Assembly: GCA_029207755.1 (NCBI GenBank)
Contig: JARCOQ010000002.1
Coordinates: forward strand, 87,136,087 to 87,200,086
Length of the DNA: 64,000 nt
Source: Chamaea fasciata
Taxonomy: Eukaryota > Chordata > Aves > Passeriformes > Sylviidae
Direction of reading: 5' to 3'
Part shown: positions 35,458-48,394 of the stretch, in pieces
Layout of the letters: every line of letters begins with the position of its first letter
Position numbering within the stretch: the stretch's first letter is position 1
Notes under the pieces: model-generated
The model's input: the letters and a program-made list of their open reading frames with translations, nothing else
Told to the model about the DNA's origin: nothing
Database searches by the model: none
Translations under genes and position numbers: made by a program

Positions 35458-37639
35458 TGATTATGTAACTGCTCTGGAATGCAAGAAAAAAAATAGACAT
35501 TTTTAATAGTTTTTTGTTGTTGCTGTTGGTAAGATTTAATTTTAACTTTTTTTCATATTTTTACTTCATGGAACATTATTTTTAAGCTTCCCTCTAGTGA
35601 GGAAGATACCTTGAATGATCAAGAAAATTATTAAAATTATGGAGGTCTTTATATCAATGGCCACTTATAATTGATAAAAACTCACAGGAATAGGGTTCAA
35701 GAAGTATTTCCGATACTTTCTACATCTGCTCAGAGACTTTCACACAGTATGTTCCACTTCAGTATCAAAGATGTCATTAGGCAGAGTGATGTAAAACCAG
35801 GCAACTGACCACGTAATCAAAAGTTTAAAATGCAGAAATGCACTCACTAGAATAGTTATTAAGGTTTCCTTTCTCAAGAGGACCTGAACTGAATTTATTT
35901 AAAATTTTTCAGTTTCTCTTAAATATTCTGGTCAGATTGTATTTCAGCTCAAAAGTAAAATGCATCTCAGTTGTCAGTGTTGAAGAAAGGAAGTAAAGAT
36001 AAACTGGCTAGATCTGCTGATTTATCTCTGTATTGCTGACTCCTGAAGTGTACCATTCTTATGATTTTAGGTTCTTGTGTCTGTGACCTTCAAGCCATGT
36101 CCTCTTCCTTTTACAAACAGAGAAAGTAAACTTAATGGAAAAATTGTTTTGGGCTGGTAGAAGGAAAACACAGCAACAGAAATTTTGTCCTTTTTAAAAA
36201 GTTAAGTTTGTAGCTCCACTGAATTAGACCTCTATTAAAAGACATCTTTCTAAAATATGTTATTTTCTCTCATTAAGTTTTTATATTCACAGTATGACCT
36301 ATGAGAAAAATACCTTTTCTTTACAAAATCTTCAAATACTCTGGAAACCCTAAGATTTAACAAGATGACAGAAAGAACACAATCATTTCTGCTTTGAGTC
36401 ATACCCAATAAAATATGACAGTTCTGAAGAAAGGAAAATGTCATTCCACCTTGAATCAAATTTTGAATACAGTAGTAATGAAATTATCACTTCTCTCACA
36501 CAAATACGTGAACAATGCACGTTTCACACAGCTCCAAGTTTAATTTGCTAATGGAAAAATTGCCTACTGCTCAGAGAAATCAGTGTGAATGCTACTGTTT
36601 TGTAATGGGGTCCCCATTTTAATATTTGATTATATTCTGAGGGGTTTTGTGCAGCAAAAATACCCACTGATGTAAAAATGAAAAAGACGAGTTGGACTAT
36701 CAGGAGAACTGAATCAGGCTTTATGCTGGTATTACCAGGGTTTATTTCTGCCTTGACAATACATAATCACCATTTCTAGCAGGTCAGACTCCTATTAAAT
36801 ATCCATTGCTACTTGATTTTTGGCAAAATATGTAGTCTTACAAGGGAAACAAAAGCTACAATTCTCTAAATGAAAGCAGAAGATACATTAGGCTTCATGT
36901 AGCTTTTCTTGCCAGTAATGATTGGTGAAGCCCATCTATTAGATTTTATTTACATAGTAATGGTGCAGTAGGTTTCCAATTCGATGTTGACTTCCAGGAA
37001 TGAAGTTACAATAATAATATGCAGTACAGTGTGGGTTTTGTTCCTCTAAATAACCATTTTACATGATGGCAGGATCAGGCATGGGGCTGATCTTTGAAGA
37101 TATTTCTCTGTTACTCTTCTTTTCAGCAAAACATGTCATGGTCATTCACTGAAGATTTCTCTGCAGACAATGTCAAAGAAAAGCCAAGCAGACTCTGCCA
37201 GAGGTATATCACATAATGTTCTTGAAATTGTCCACTAATCTTTTGCTATTACAAACTTAGTTGCTGAGTCTGAATTAAACACCAGATTTCAAGCTGAGGT
37301 TTAGAACCGAGTTATTTCAAAGTTTTGTTAGGAGATAGGAACTGAGGCCAAAATCAAAGTATCTGCCACCTTATAAAATATGGGGCATACTGTAAGAAAG
37401 AGGAAGAGGATTCTAATTTCAGAAATTGTAAGGCACAATATTGGAAAGAAGAGGAGGGCTCTTTTTTTTGCCATCAAGTGCTCTTGCTCAGTAAAACCAA
37501 AAGAAATACATGCAAAATTAAAATAACTTTTGATAGGATTTTACGTTGATTAGCTTTTCCATTAAAACATATTTTTATCATCTTATTTTCTGTATTAGCC
37601 ACGAGGACTTTTGGTCTCATAACTTCTCATTTGGTTTCA

Positions 37640-37659
37640 TATTTATTTATAAATAAATA
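37640..37659. repeat. 20-bp perfect palindrome
   Basis: Tatttatttataaataaata is its own reverse complement. It is made only of A and T, so slippage and chance are plausible origins, but cruciform extrusion is possible. Confidence 0.85.
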
Positions 37660-39697
37660 AGGCTTTATTTAACTAAAAGCCTATTTAATTCAGGCTTGCA
37701 CCTCTCTTCAATCTCAGCATACAGACTTCCCTTTCAGACTTGTCTTGATATTGTTACATAATTCCCACCAGGCTACTAGTGCTTCCAAAATTAGGAAATC
37801 CCATTTTGTTACTTTGTTCAACTATGGCGGACAAAAAGCAGTTTTTTCCTTATTCTCCAATGATCTAGATCATCAAAGTACAATCTACTCTTAAATAGAA
37901 TTACTGATTTTTAGTAAGAAAAGGCAAACTTCAACAAATATTGTATTTGTTGTCTGCAAAATACTATGATACAAACATTGATCTTTCTGTAGGTTTTCTT
38001 CGAATCTTTCTTTGGTTCTAATTTCTGTTATTTATCACAAAAAACCCACCCCATTTTGTTCCAGCTCTTATCAACATCAGTGTCTTTCTTTGCAAACTTC
38101 TTGAACCAGCATTCCTGTGCCAATGATTAGAGATACTCCAGATAAAAAATGCTGCAACTGTTATTCCTCTGTGGGCAGCTTAGTTTTTGTGACACTCATG
38201 CTTAACTGCTGAATCAGAAGAGACAGCCTTCTGACACAGACACTTTGGACTTCGTCACTACCTGCTTTCCTCCCCTTGGGATGTTAGGATTTGGGGTGGT
38301 TTTTTTTGATACCAGAAGGAAAAGAAACTTTTAAGCAAACAAGTGAGCAAACAGAGAAATAAAATACAGAAGCTACACCTGGGATCAACATTTTTTTTAG
38401 CCTGGAGACAACACAAAAAACTCCATTTAGTCAAATCCCAATTTAAGTGGTGCATTCCCCTCTATCCTTCTGTTTTCTTCATCCATTTGAAAGAGGTGTG
38501 AAAACCTGACCACTGATTGTTAACTCTCCCATGACTGAAAGCCAAAAATATCACACAAAATTTTACTGATGTAGAAAAAAGCATCCAGAATTAAAACATT
38601 TTTCTCATTCAGTTCATAGAGTAGGATACTCAAGGAAATTCGGTGAGTAAATCAATGGTAAGGTAACGCCCTATGCAGCAAGAGGCTAATTATAGTGAGA
38701 CAAAATGGAGGAACAATTCTTCTGTATTTCACTCCCCATGTGTTATTCTGAGTCCCCACTACCTTGCAGGCAGTAATTCATTAATCTATGCAGAATTCTG
38801 GTAATAATGAAAATGCTCATTTACTTTATCATAGATGAATTGTTTATATAAAGACATCTATTCTACAAAATAAATATATTTTACTACATAAATATGCAAA
38901 AGAAAATAAGAATTTTCTAAAAAAAGGTCATTCATGCTGCAGTCTGTGAAACATAAAATCTTTGGTATGTTTTTCACATAAAACACTGTTCTAAATGCGA
39001 GTGGATCTGTAACCTCAGAGATTAATAAAAGAAATCCTTTGGTTTGTTTGTTGTGGTTGCTTTTATTCGGGTGATGAAAATAGAACAAAGCAGACTATGT
39101 TCAAACAGCAGTTATTCAGTAGTCTTTACAGATATTGTCTGAATCTAATTGGATTTTAATGAAATGATATTTCCTTTGTGATAAGTACATAAAAATTATG
39201 TTTTTAATTAACATCACAAGGTATAAGCTATAGATACCAACCCTCAACTGAAATAATATTACTTTAATGTTTGCTTCATTAAAAAAAGGACAGAAGTAAT
39301 AACAACATAGTAAGAAACGTGTGTAAACTAACTGGACAATGATTAGTGCTGGACCCTTTTCATCCCAAGGAGTTGAGCAATTTTCCTCTCGCCTTTTTCA
39401 TTTCCTACCTCTCAATTCAGTGGTGTTTAGCCATGAAAGAGTTTCCAGAGTTTGTTTATACACTTGAAATTCATTTTGGGGGGAACAGGCACTTGGGCAA
39501 GAATATCAATATGCTAGGCAAAATATAAAATAAAATAAGTTTTCAAGGAGGTCTTCCGGTGGTACAAATAAAAATAAAACAGAACAAAACAAATGAAAAG
39601 TGATAAAAAAACAGTGATGTCCTGGCACAAAGAACCCTTTAGATACTATGGTCATCAGTAATTATTTCTATGGCTTTCTACAGTGTAACACTGCAGG

Positions 39698-39990
39698 CAT
39701 AGAATTGTAGAATAATTAGATTGAAAACCTCTTTTAAGATTATCAAACCAACCAAACCCCCAGCACTGCCAAGTCCACCATTAACCCATGTCCCCAAGTG
39801 CCACATCTACACATCTTTTAAATGCTTCCAGGGATGGTGACTTAACTACATCCCTGGGCAGTCTGTTATAATGTTTAGCAACCCCTTTCGTGAAAATTCT
39901 TTCCTAATATCCAATCTAAACCCCCCCTGGCACAACCTGAGGCCATTTCCTCTTGTCCTATCACTTTTACTTGGGAGAAGAGACTGAAAC
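39698..39990 (-). mobile_element. CR1 LINE fragment, 5'-truncated
   Basis: The plus strand shows the decayed inverted terminus (catagaattgtagaat), then 'accaaacccccagcactgcc', 'aagtccaccattaacccatg', 'cccaagtgccacatctacac' and 'tggcacaacctgaggccatt', the antisense text of a CR1 3' end. About 290 bp remain. It resembles the subfamily at 1.2 and 57.4 kb (the 'ccaccactaaaccatgtccc' type) rather than that at 9.9 kb. Frames are broken. Confidence 0.92.
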
Positions 39991-40011
39991 AACTTCACTA
40001 TAATCATTTTG

Positions 40012-40090
40012 AATGGCCATAGTAGGTAAAACCAAGAGTCTATCTAAATTTCCTGTCCTGTCTCAGGCAAAGGTTGGCACTGATTTTTGA
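40012..40090 (+). repeat. possible ancient sauropsid repeat remnant
   Basis: The text 'ggccatagtaggtaaaacca' followed by 'agagtctatctaaatttcctg' aligns by eye with an old repeat of reptile and bird genomes carrying a 'gggtcagaccaaaggtccatc' phrase and a following 'agtatcctgtc'. It directly abuts the CR1 end, so the CR1 copy may have inserted next to it. Confidence 0.42.
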
Positions 40091-41826
40091 AAAAACAATA
40101 TGGCAAGTATAGACTTTTAAAGCTGTCTCAATGTCTGCCAATTGATAGATTCATTCTCCATGCCAGCATCATCTATTTGATCTATTTATTCAAATAACTC
40201 GGGAGCAAAGAAATACCCTGTCAGGGTATCACTTTGACTTAATATTTCCGAAGAGATGAGAGAACAAACAGTCAGGAAAAAATGAAGGAAAAAAAAAAAA
40301 AAAAAACCACCAGAAGAGCTTTTTCTTCTGCACCTTAATTGTGCTGCCCATTGGGCACAAAATCATTACCTTATTATTTTCCTTCATCAGATACAATGAA
40401 TTAAGGGAAAGAGTCAGGACACAGAACTACTTTTGCTCCTGGGTCAGAGAAGCCCTGTGTTGCCCGTTTTAGTAAAGGCTTGACAATAAATTTGATATAA
40501 GGTGAGACATACATCAAACAGATGGCAGTTCAAGGTATAATGCACAGTACTCAAGCGGGCAAGAGAACAAAGGAAAAAAAGCTAAGTAAGCTCAGAAGTT
40601 TAAGCCAGAGCAAAGTTATTTTTATTTCCAAGGTGTTCATCCTGGCAAGAAACTGACAGTGAGATTTCCCTTGGTCAGAATCTGGGTTAAGTGTAGTGAA
40701 GGGAAATCACTTTATCAGTTTAAAATGTGTGTTGTAAGGTAGACCAAAATCCTAACCTAGATGCACCAAGCTCTGCAGTCTGTCTCTACAGCTCTATCTC
40801 TAAAGCAGGGTGGGGTGGTGTGTCTCATGTCCTTGGAGTTGGGAAATACGTAAATTCCAGAGCTGAAGGTTCAGCTCTGAACCCTGAGTCCTGCTTGGCA
40901 CTTTTTTTCCTTTCTGCTTGCAATTTTCATGCAAAGGAAAAATTGAGAAATATGAATCTGTAAAGGCCTCTAATGTTATGGATGTAACAGAGCATCCTTA
41001 CCTGGTCTCTCCACCCTGGAGAACCTGGATGAAAATATTCTTTCTTGGAAATACTCAGACCCTTTTCTTCTAACAATGGCTTAATTTGGAGCTCCCTGAG
41101 ACTCCCATAATTTATTCATACAGAAGTACACTTACCATTATGTATCTGCAATATCATTGTTTGAGTTTGTTATTCTGTAACATTAGCTTAAACATTTTAT
41201 AAACTGCTGTGCAGGTGACAAGCTTATTAAACCAGGAAAGATAGTCGTTGTACAGAAAGAGTGTTACACCACAAGTTTCACAGAATTCTGTTGTATTTTT
41301 CCTATTTGTCATGTGACAAAAAAGGACTGTACTTTTCATTGCTAAGGTCACGAATGTAAACATTCAGACATTCAAAAAGACACTTTAAACCACCCAAATA
41401 CAGATGATGCAATACAAGATTTATATTCAGCCTTGACCCACAATCCTATGCTTAGAAATTCATCAAGTATCCAGATCTTTCTAGGCTTGTACTAAGGAAG
41501 AAGGGAAGGCTCTCTCTCTACCTCCAACCCCAGAACTAGACTATTAAGGTTAATGTTATGTTTGAATATTAGCTTTGATAATTTAAACTGGAATGTCTTA
41601 TAACAAGACATACCCTCCTCATGTAGACACCCTGCATATGAACATCAGGGATATTAAAAGTTGTTCAAAGACATCTAAGAAACTGTATGATATATTTTAA
41701 ACTTATCTGAATCACCACAAATTACACTGCAGTCTGTCCCCTGATTCTTTAGCCTTCTGATGATGTTTACATAGTTCTAGTGGAGTCTCTCACAAATATA
41801 ACATAAACAAGTAGATTGTTGTCATA
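40091..41826. other. unique AT-rich DNA, no gene seen
   Basis: An A19-20 run lies near 40290. No gene or further repeat family is recognised. Confidence 0.5.
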
Positions 41827-41832
41827 CCAGTC
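41827..41832. other. 5' copy of target-site duplication
   Basis: Ccagtc immediately precedes the LTR start. It matches tcagtc after the LTR end in five of six bases; the mismatch is a C/T transition expected with age. Confidence 0.6.
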
Positions 41833-41912
41833 TGTGATGGACTGGTGAACTGACCACTGGGGTCATAAAGGTGTTCCTCTCATCCACCAATTCTTGATCA
41901 AACTCCAAATCC

Positions 41913-41920
41913 TATTTAAA
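41913..41920 (+). promoter_or_regulatory. LTR TATA-like box
   Basis: Tatttaaa lies 80 bp into the compact LTR, preceding the poly(A) signal as in short-R retroviruses. Confidence 0.5.
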
Positions 41921-41931
41921 TCCCAAATCAT

Positions 41932-41937
41932 AATAAA
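41932..41937 (+). promoter_or_regulatory. LTR poly(A) signal AATAAA
   Basis: An intact aataaa lies 12 bp after the TATA-like box, followed by a T/C-rich stretch that can act as the downstream element. Confidence 0.6.
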
Positions 41938-42006
41938 CTCTTTCTTTTTCTCTGCTCACCTCTGAACCTGAGTGAATGCGGTTCTTCCATGTCCCTACCG
42001 GTGACA

Positions 42007-42012
42007 TCAGTC
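42007..42012. other. 3' copy of target-site duplication
   Basis: Tcagtc immediately follows the LTR end and pairs with ccagtc on the other side. Confidence 0.6.
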
Positions 42013-44439
42013 ACTTTCATGTAGGTGTATTCCAAGTGCAGTAAAGCCATAAGATCATTTAGATTGGGTAGTATGGAAACTACTGTAGCATATAATAACT
42101 GATAGTAATGTTAGCAGTAAATCCTCTAATGAGAACATAGAGAAATACAAGCAAATTAATTTCCCCCATATGTTTTTAAAAAATGCAGTGATTTAAAAAC
42201 AAAAAGCAGAAATCACTACTCTGAATTAAAATTTTTACCTGAAAGGCCTATTCCTCATTCCTACCCTTGCTTCCTTAGTTCATTGTCTAAAATAGTTCAT
42301 TGAAACTGAGGGTGAAAATGCAGTTCTGCATTTAAAATAGTTGTAAAAAATATATTAAACTCTGTGAAGGATCTGGAAATAATTGCTGTCTCTCAGCATA
42401 TGTCAGTGACAGAAACAGAAACACAACTGAATTTGCAAAGACATTTTATAACTATGCTTGAGAACATTTATTACTTTTTTCTTTTTCTAACTGGATAAAC
42501 CTGCAGGATCCCATATTTGTAGCTAGCCATAAAAGAAAAAAAAAAAAAAAAACCCACCAAAACCTGATTTCTGTGGTGCTTAGCAATGTGCATATTTTCT
42601 TTCGGACTAAAAATATTTTATCTCAGTGTTGTATCGAAGAATTTTGGTGGGATTATCTTCCATCAGAGTTTTCACAATGGCAATATTGCCCAAGAGCATT
42701 GAGTGCACTCTGTATCAACCCAGCTGTGCAAAGCTGTCCCTGATCATGGCAGATACTCTTGTGCAAGTAAAATACTTTTGGGTAAAAATGGTTTTGTGGA
42801 AGATGGAGGGAGAAATTATTGGGAGCTAGGGGGTGGGCTACAGAGTTAATAATTTAAGTTTGAAACATCCATGCTAGAGTTTGATCTGCAGAAGGTGTGA
42901 GTACGGAGGTATTTATAAGCAAGACAGAAACTGGTACCTGCATTAAGGCAGTGAAGAAGTCCAGTCAGTACTCCCACAAATTAAATTAAAGACCTGGAAA
43001 CCTTGCTTTAACGAACTTCTAACAGTGAGAAAATGGACACCAAAATTTTATATGATTTTTTTTCCAATAAAATATTAATTTCTTTTGAATACTCATTTCT
43101 ATCTGGACAACAATTTTAGAAAGCAGTTCTGAGCTGTTTAATATATATTCTGGAATCACAGACAGAAACAAAGCTGCAAATGTTGGCTTAAGTAAATAAA
43201 GCTCCTTCAGAGCACTGAGACAATTTCATATTTGTAGTGATCTAAAAAGCACTAGAAAGTCAAGGAGATACATGAAACCAATTTTTGTAATACCTGATTT
43301 ATCTTTGTCTTGTGACTGTAGATAGAGCAAAATTATGCCAGCGGTTGACTGAGTTAATCTAAAAGCCACTAAAATATAGTCATATTTTAGCTCTCTAAGT
43401 TTTATTAAAAATCCTATTAACTAAAATGTTGCTAAAAATGTATATGATCTTTCCAACTTGTGACTCATCAAAAAAAAAAAGCTTGAATTTTTAGTACCTT
43501 AAACTAATTTATATCACTATCGTTAAATACTAAGAAAACTACTATTACATCAACACTCATCCCCAAAACATTGCTGACTACACTCATCAGACTTTTCTCA
43601 TCATCACAAAAATTGTTCCTGACTGAGCATTTATTCTCACAAAATTTTTATTCCTGCTAAACATGGAGCAAATTGTATGCAGTCTTGAAATGTCTCTTGA
43701 GCAAACAGTTGAGAGCTATTAATAAACAAAATGTGACATGAAAAATCAGGGTATTTCAAGTGCCCCAAAGACATTTCTTGGCAACTCTCTAATGACTTAT
43801 TGTAAAAATATTTATATTTCATCTTTTTTAAAACATATCAATAATCCTGGAAGCTTCACACTATTATTATAGATTATTCATGATTTTCCATTAAAAAAGC
43901 TCCAGGAAATGTAATGGGGAAAAAGAAGTAAAACAACAAAAAAAACCCCAAACAAAATTAGTCCAGCTGATCCAGTCACCAACATTAATAAAAGGTAGTA
44001 ACATTTTTCAGGTAACATACAGAATACAGATGCATTCAGTAAATGAACAATTTTTAGAGGTGATGCCCTTTTTTACCTTCTTCTGTTGTTTCCTTATTGT
44101 GGGAAGTAAAAAAAACATATTACAAATGAAAATGTGAAAATAATCTGTGAAAATTTTATTATTCTGATTACCTTGCTTGTCTGACGAAGCAGGTCTTCTC
44201 TTGCTATTGCTGACTTTCTCTATTTAATCCTTTGCATCTGCCAGAATGGGTCCGTGACCATAAGAATGATCTTGATGGCAGTATTGCACAGGTAGTATTA
44301 ATGGATAGGTAAGAGTGGGAAAATACTAAATTGTTTTTGATAATCAATTAAAAAATGAAGGGGGAAAAAAACCCGAGAGAGGTAATAATAAAGATTTTTG
44401 TTTGGTTTCCTGATATAAAACATTGAAAAAGAAAATACT
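42013..44439. other. unique AT-rich DNA, no gene seen
   Basis: Contains an A-rich run at 42535-42553 and an A/C tract near 43930. No gene is recognised. Confidence 0.5.
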
Positions 44440-44920
44440 TTAATTTTTAGTTAAATCCATGTATGATTTCTACACCTTGCTGTAAACACGCAAACCCACA
44501 AGTAATGTTTGTGTTTGGCACAATAAACATAAGACTGTAAAGAAAATGCTGCTGATTTGGCAAGCAGAGGGAGAAAAGTTGCCACATGCAAAGTGCCATG
44601 CAGAGAAAGTTTGACAGAGGAACAGTATCCACACAGTGACCAGGACCAGCCCTGTGACAAAACTCATGCTCTTGGGTGTTTCCACTGTCTGCAGTGAGGG
44701 CACCCATGGCCCTAATTGCAAAGCTCTTGACTGCAAAAGTAACAGCAATCCCTGGGATCCACATGGCTTCCTGCACTGACTCTGCTTTCCGACACGTCAG
44801 CAAGCCCTCAAGCAGACGCTGCTGCATTACTTACACTTCCATTAAAGGAGCTCGCAGAGCTCGCCTCATCCTGGCACTTGTCCTGGTTCCTTGGTCCTTC
44901 CAGAAATTGCCAAATTAAGA
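44440..44920. other. GC-richer patch with overlapping ORFs; identity unknown
   Basis: This 480-bp patch is visibly richer in G+C and CpG (gacacgtcag, cagacgctg, gctcgcagagctcgcc) than its surroundings. Minus frames of 126 codons (44447-44827) and 92 codons (44470-44748) overlap in different registers, and an 80-codon plus frame crosses part of them. The 92-codon minus frame holds a hydrophobic segment (VTGLVLVTVWILFLC) followed by several cysteines. A good splice-donor word (GTAAGT) lies on the minus strand at 44828-44833, and an acceptor-like 'cttttgcag' lies within the frames. None of this amounts to a recognised protein. It could be a conserved exon, a noncoding element or an old repeat. 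Confidence 0.3.
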
Positions 44921-47080
44921 TGTAAAGGGATGAAAGAGTAGCTTTTCACTTCCTTGTCATTTCAGTGGGTTCCTGCAGCGTTTGTGCCAACTCAGATGCT
45001 CAAGTCATATTTGATTAAGCTAACTACAATCAAGGAGGAACATTTCCAGGCCAATTCTAATAATTAAATAAGAGAAATAGTACTACCAAATCTGTTGCCC
45101 ATCGTGGTATGCAATCAGAGTGCCTGTGCATGTAAAGTAATTTTGACTGTGGTTATCCCAAGCATAATTCCGTAAGATTAAAGGCAATAGATTTTCCAGC
45201 ATATTCCCCTGATGTATAATCATCCTGTTGATTTTTTTTCCCTATATTCTGTTAGAAATCATATAAAAGTGTTGCAACTCAGAGGAGAGAGTGGTCTAAA
45301 TATTGCATCTATGGTATATGTTGGTTGAGTCTTATGAATCATGTTTATTGCTTTTTGATTAAATATGAGTTTTTATTTCAGAGTAGATGGCTCTGTATTA
45401 AAAAACTTAACAATGCTACCTTATAGCATCAGTGCTGGTAGATAACAGATTGTAGATTACGAATGCATATTTGGCATAGGCAACAGTGTTCAATGGCATG
45501 AGGTATCCTAACAGATTCATCTGGTTTTCAATCACTTTTGACTGCTTGCAAATACGATACCTCTTTCAGTAGGTGTCAGAGTTTGCAGCTCTGTGCCATG
45601 AACTTAGACAAATTTTGTGACAGACTGTTGTCACTCACAGCTGTTTGTGTCTTAAAAGCTGCTAGTAAACAATTGTCAAGGAACCAACCTCGCGTACGCC
45701 TAAGGAAAGTGTGTTCTGAGTGAGCCACCATTTGGATGTCTTTATGTTCTAGCCCAGATTCATTCCACAGCTTGTGTTACACTACACTTAACTTTCTTCA
45801 AAGTTAATCCTATATGATCCTTAGCATATTTGCAGTTAGGCCAATTTATTTTGGATATAAGGTCCACTTGATTCTATTGTTTGATGGGTTTGTTGTGGAG
45901 TTCGTTTTCTTTAAGAAAAAAGGTAATGTATATGTAGTTGTACTTAATATTTACAGAGGGATACATGCATATATATATGCATATTTGTGCAAGTGTACAT
46001 ACACATTTTGCTATTTTAACTCTGATTACTGGGAAGATAGTAAATAAACATCAGCAAGAAAAACTGTGACATTTTTAGAATAAAATGAGCAAGTGAAGGT
46101 TATGTTTTTTACAAAGCAGCATCCTTAGTGCATTATATCTCAATACAGGTTGCTGTGCAAGGGTAAGAAATCTAGGATTAATGATGTAAAAAACACAGTT
46201 GTCATTTCAAATTATATTGGATGAGTTGAGACCGGTGTGTAGTGGTCGTGAGGAAGGGCTGCTCTTTTAATCAGTATTTACCTGACATCTCCTATATGTT
46301 AGAGATTTTAAACACATTTTTACAGGTAATTGTCTCCTGGTGTGGACTCTGTCAAAGTCCACAATATAACATAAGCAAATAAGTACATTTTAAGTACAAA
46401 TATAAGCATTTTAGACTATGGCTTCAAAGCAAATCTCAGCTGTAATTCCCATGTATGCTATTGGAATAATTCTTACTGAATACTGAAATCCTGTTATGTC
46501 TTACCCTTTTGTATGACTACCTAGGAGCCTTTTAGCCTGACTACATTTCAGAAACCAGCAGGGTGATGAAAATCAGTGTACATGTTCCATATAATCATCT
46601 GGTATTCCAGATTAAATTTAATAATTTTCAGCTTGCTTTATATGATACCACTGAACATATGGCAGCAGCTTCAGAAAAATAGCAGGTTCTCAAGACTATC
46701 TGCCTTGAGAACTGCATACAAAATCCTTGTATGCAGTTACATTTGAACCAGTATAAGTTTCAGTTCTGCATTCTAACTGTTCAGCTTTAGTGCCCATCTA
46801 AGTATGAAAGCTCATTGTGAAAGATACCCATGGAATTAGAATCACTCACATCTTCCATACTTTCAGGTTTACTCTGGAAAGACCAGGGAGAGAAAACAAG
46901 GAAAGCTGTCTTTATTTCTTTAATTTATTTCTGTAGAATCGAGCCACAACTCATGAAGGCAACACCTCTTTCTGAGGAGGATTATTAATTGGAATACTGC
47001 TCCATCTATAATAGTAGGCTTCAACTGTAACTCACAACAATAAATTCTACTTGCTTATCAGCTATCAGATCAGTTTTAGG
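44921..47080. other. unique AT-rich DNA, no gene seen
   Basis: An 18-bp perfect palindrome (atgcatatatatatgcat) lies at 45965-45982. No gene or repeat family is recognised. Confidence 0.5.
45965..45982. repeat. 18-bp perfect palindrome
   Basis: Atgcatatatatatgcat is self-complementary, with two ATGCAT ends around a TA repeat. It is a simple alternating sequence with possible cruciform potential. Confidence 0.85.
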
Positions 47081-47132
47081 GTTTTTTTGTTTTGTTTTGT
47101 TGTTTTTTTTTTTTTTGTTTTTTTTTTTTTTT
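47081..47132. repeat. T-rich low-complexity tract
   Basis: TTTTG units are followed by T14 and T16 runs split by single Gs. It is consistent with a slippage-expanded poly(T), that is poly(A) on the minus strand. Confidence 0.92.
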
Positions 47133-48394
47133 AATCTAGAGAAGCTCATCTTAACATCATCTGAAGCACCTGTAACAGAAATAAGGCCTACTTACAGTAA
47201 TTAGAGCTTCCACCATTCTCTAGGGCTTACTTGTTTAGCAATAGTCACGCCTAGTATCACACATACCTAGTCATGGGGATAGACATGAACAATATCAACA
47301 CACAATTTCCTGAACTTTATTTTGACTCACACTGTGCCTTGAACCATGAGACTTTAAAGTTTTTAGCAAAACAGTGCAGTCCATAGACAGAAGAAGCTTT
47401 GTTACATAACAGTATAAATCACTACAAACAGGCTCAACAGGTTACTATGTATTTAGCTGTGATGGTTATCTTTTACTATTATGCATTGAAGTACAGGAAC
47501 TCCATGATATTGAATGAAATTGAATTTTGATATTTCCTCCGTTCTTACCAATCTGCCACCATGTTATTCAAATGAAAAAGAAATAACATGTGTTGTGCTC
47601 AAAGCTAAGTAAAGCTCATTGTAGCATCAATATGTGTTGTATTTTATTTTAATTTCCCAAGGTCCATGCCAAGGAGTTATGCATTCCAAAAGTGTCAGAT
47701 CATGGTTATGCTTAATTCAATAAGCTTCTCAGAATAATATCATGTCACTAATGTTTACACTCTAATTGAAGAATAAATTAGTTAAAACAATAAAAAAGGA
47801 TGCACCAAAAATCTTCAGTTCTGTTCCATTTGACTGAACTTTCACAACAGCCGTTTCTTCTCTTCCTTTCTTCACCGCATGCACCCCCTCCCTGATCAGT
47901 CTCTGTTTATGTTCTACTGGTTGGATTCTGGTCCTACTGAAAGGTCTTGTAAGAAAAAGTGAACCTCAGGAGCACTCTAAAAATTTTGCACAGATAACAA
48001 GCTGGTCTACTGTTATTGAAATTGCAGCTTAGTGGCTCTAAAAGAAAAAGAAAAAAGAAATCAATTAATAATGACTTATTTCAGGATCAACAATCGTAGG
48101 GATATTTCTCACTTTGTGTTCAATATTCCTTTGTATTGTGAGAGGAAGATTAAATCTCAAATTTTTGACTTTCTGCAAGTATAAACTCAAACTTAAACAT
48201 AACATTCATGCAATTATTTGCGTGATATACTATATTTAAAGAGGGAAAAATCAAAGCAAGACAGAGGGTATTTATTTCTCACCCATTTTTTCATCTTCCG
48301 TATGTCAATTTTTTGAGTTCTAAATGAGCTCTCCTTCGAACAGTGGCTGTGGGCCTGTAGATCCTCCTTGGGATAGTATTGGGATCTGAACTGG
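47133..48394. other. unique AT-rich DNA, no gene seen
   Basis: Only short chance frames are present, with no repeat recognised. Confidence 0.5.

Larger units (their letters stand above)
35231..39697. other. mostly unique AT-rich DNA, no gene seen
   Basis: A C/A-rich patch lies at 35384-35457 and a 20-bp perfect palindrome at 37640-37659. The stretch about 36880-37100 is non-repetitive and of mixed composition. No gene is recognised; minus frames of 65-76 codons are unremarkable. Confidence 0.5.
41833..42006 (+). mobile_element. compact solo LTR, 174 bp, endogenous retrovirus
   Basis: It begins TGTGATGG and ends GGTGACA, the canonical TGT...ACA ends of an integrated LTR. It is flanked by ccagtc (41827-41832) and tcagtc (42007-42012), a 6-bp target-site duplication with one transition. 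Inside are a TATA-like 'tatttaaa' and, 19 bp on, 'aataaa', followed by a T/C-rich 'ctctttctttttctctgc'. That order, with the poly(A) signal close behind the TATA box and before a short R, resembles alpharetrovirus/ERVK-type LTRs. At 174 bp it is short for an LTR. No retroviral coding sequence adjoins, so it is a solo LTR. Another reading is chance LTR-like DNA, but ends, duplication and signals agree. Confidence 0.7.
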
